A stretch of 33,604 bases of DNA from Sphingobium sp. Ant17. GTDB lineage: Bacteria; Pseudomonadota; Alphaproteobacteria; Sphingomonadales; Sphingomonadaceae. Below are positions 33,205 to 33,604 of this stretch, in pieces (the first letter of the stretch is position 1; every line of letters starts with the position of its first letter). The position numbers were made by a program, and so were the translations under genes. The notes below the pieces were generated by a model that saw only the letters and a list, made by a program, of their open reading frames with translations, searched no databases and was not told where the DNA came from. The stretch is from assembly GCF_000588875.1 (NCBI RefSeq), contig NZ_JEMV01000034.1, positions 336 to 33,939 on the forward strand. The letters run 5' to 3'.

Positions 33205-33246
33205 GGGGCAAGGGCGGGACAGAGAGGAGAGAAGGGACGGGGAGGG
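33205..33246 (+). promoter_or_regulatory. Long G/A-rich leader before DUF736
   Basis: A tract with GGGGCAAGGGCGGG, GAGAGGAGAGAAGGG and ACGGGGAGGG, about 50 bp before the start. It is the longest of the repeated purine leaders. Confidence 0.35.
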
Positions 33247-33292
33247 TGTCGCCGGAAAATGGATTTCGAGCGACATTCGAAAGGTCAAGACG

Positions 33293-33604
33293 ATGAACAT
33301 CGGTGAAATCTTCAATCAGAACGGCCGCCTGACGGGCTCGATCGCCACTCGCACGATCGATCTCCCGCGCATCGGGCTGCGCAAGGTCATGAGCGAGAAT
33401 GAGAAGGCTCCGGTCTACGAGATCCTTGCGCTCAACGTCGCGCGTCGCTGGGTTCAGGTCGGCGCACTGTGGGAGGCTGCGTCCAAGCGCACCGGCGAGG
33501 TCTTCCTTGCCGGCAATATCGACGATCCCAGCCTCCCTGAACCGCTGCCGATCGCGCTCTTCCCGGCCGATCATGGCGGCTACATGGTCGCATGGCGGCG
33601 CGAC
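33293..33604 (+). CDS. DUF736-family protein (partial, runs off the window)
   Basis: 104 residues are visible with no stop. The sequence opens MNIGEIFNQNGRLTGSIATR, with LPRIGLRKVMSENEKAPVYE and RRWVQVGALWEAASKRTGEV, typical of DUF736 proteins found on alphaproteobacterial plasmids and conjugative elements near transfer genes. GAAAGG lies eight bases before the ATG. Most family members are about 100-140 residues, so little is likely missing. Function unknown. Confidence 0.85.
   Translation, partial: MNIGEIFNQNGRLTGSIATRTIDLPRIGLRKVMSENEKAPVYEILALNVARRWVQVGALWEAASKRTGEVFLAGNIDDPSLPEPLPIALFPADHGGYMVAWRRD

Larger units (their letters stand above)
32981..33292. other. Non-coding stretch before DUF736
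   Basis: About 310 bp with no convincing gene. It holds the terminator at 33065-33106 and a long G/A-rich leader (33205-33246) that probably includes the DUF736 promoter or leader. Short ORFs across it are Arg/Gly-rich and look spurious. Confidence 0.5.

Noticed and set aside
1..33604. CRISPR arrays, tRNA or rRNA genes, canonical parS
   Set aside because: I saw no regularly spaced repeats, no cloverleaf-like sequence and no TGTTTCACGTGAAACA-type site while reading the window.

Overview
The window looks like part of a plasmid or integrative conjugative element from a sphingomonad-type alphaproteobacterium (Sphingomonas, Sphingobium or Novosphingobium group). The reasons are high GC, a MucR/Ros regulator of the cysteine-less kind, and a familiar accessory backbone: TOPRIM primase, HU, ParB-like protein, DUF932, an HSP90-like ATPase, a HerA-like ATPase and DUF736. 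There are no ribosomal, tRNA or central-metabolism genes. The assignment rests on recalled families, not on a search.

Region 1 (1-10215) is a cargo island between two insertion-sequence remnants. At the left is a decayed IS110 transposase (minus strand) with a structured non-coding end that could encode a bridge RNA. Next comes an unrecognised, frameshifted protein gene. The centre is a tightly coupled plus-strand operon (2321-9676): an AddB-like PD-(D/E)XK protein, an AddA-like UvrD helicase whose nuclease domain is read as a separate ORF, and an HKD (phospholipase D-like) nuclease with a helix-hairpin-helix tail. The junctions overlap as ATGA, TGATG and TTGA. A decayed IS3-family transposase closes the island. 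I regard this operon as the best candidate for an undescribed genome-defence or DNA-processing system.

Region 2 (10216-15195) holds maintenance functions: a TOPRIM/zinc-finger primase, a divergent HU gene, a ParB-like protein without an adjacent ParA, a Phd antitoxin with an eroded VapC-like toxin, and a UPF0149/SEC-C protein.

Region 3 (15482-23340) contains a cysteine-rich protein coupled to an M20/M28-like metallopeptidase, the MucR regulator, three unrecognised backbone proteins, an N6-adenine methylase-like protein lacking the catalytic motif, and a PIN toxin with its ribbon-helix-helix-type antitoxin.

Region 4 (23522-33604) contains DUF932, small proteins, two DUF5983-like paralogues, a DUF6880-like gene, a GHKL/HSP90-like ATPase, a HerA-like ATPase, a protein made of about seven Myb/SANT-like repeats, and DUF736, which runs off the window.

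Two patterns cross the window. First, at least seven otherwise well-conserved genes are broken by single-base indels, many in homopolymer runs; this points to uncorrected sequencing indels or to widespread decay, and it limits every split-gene interpretation. Second, many plus-strand transcription units are preceded by a similar G/A-rich leader.
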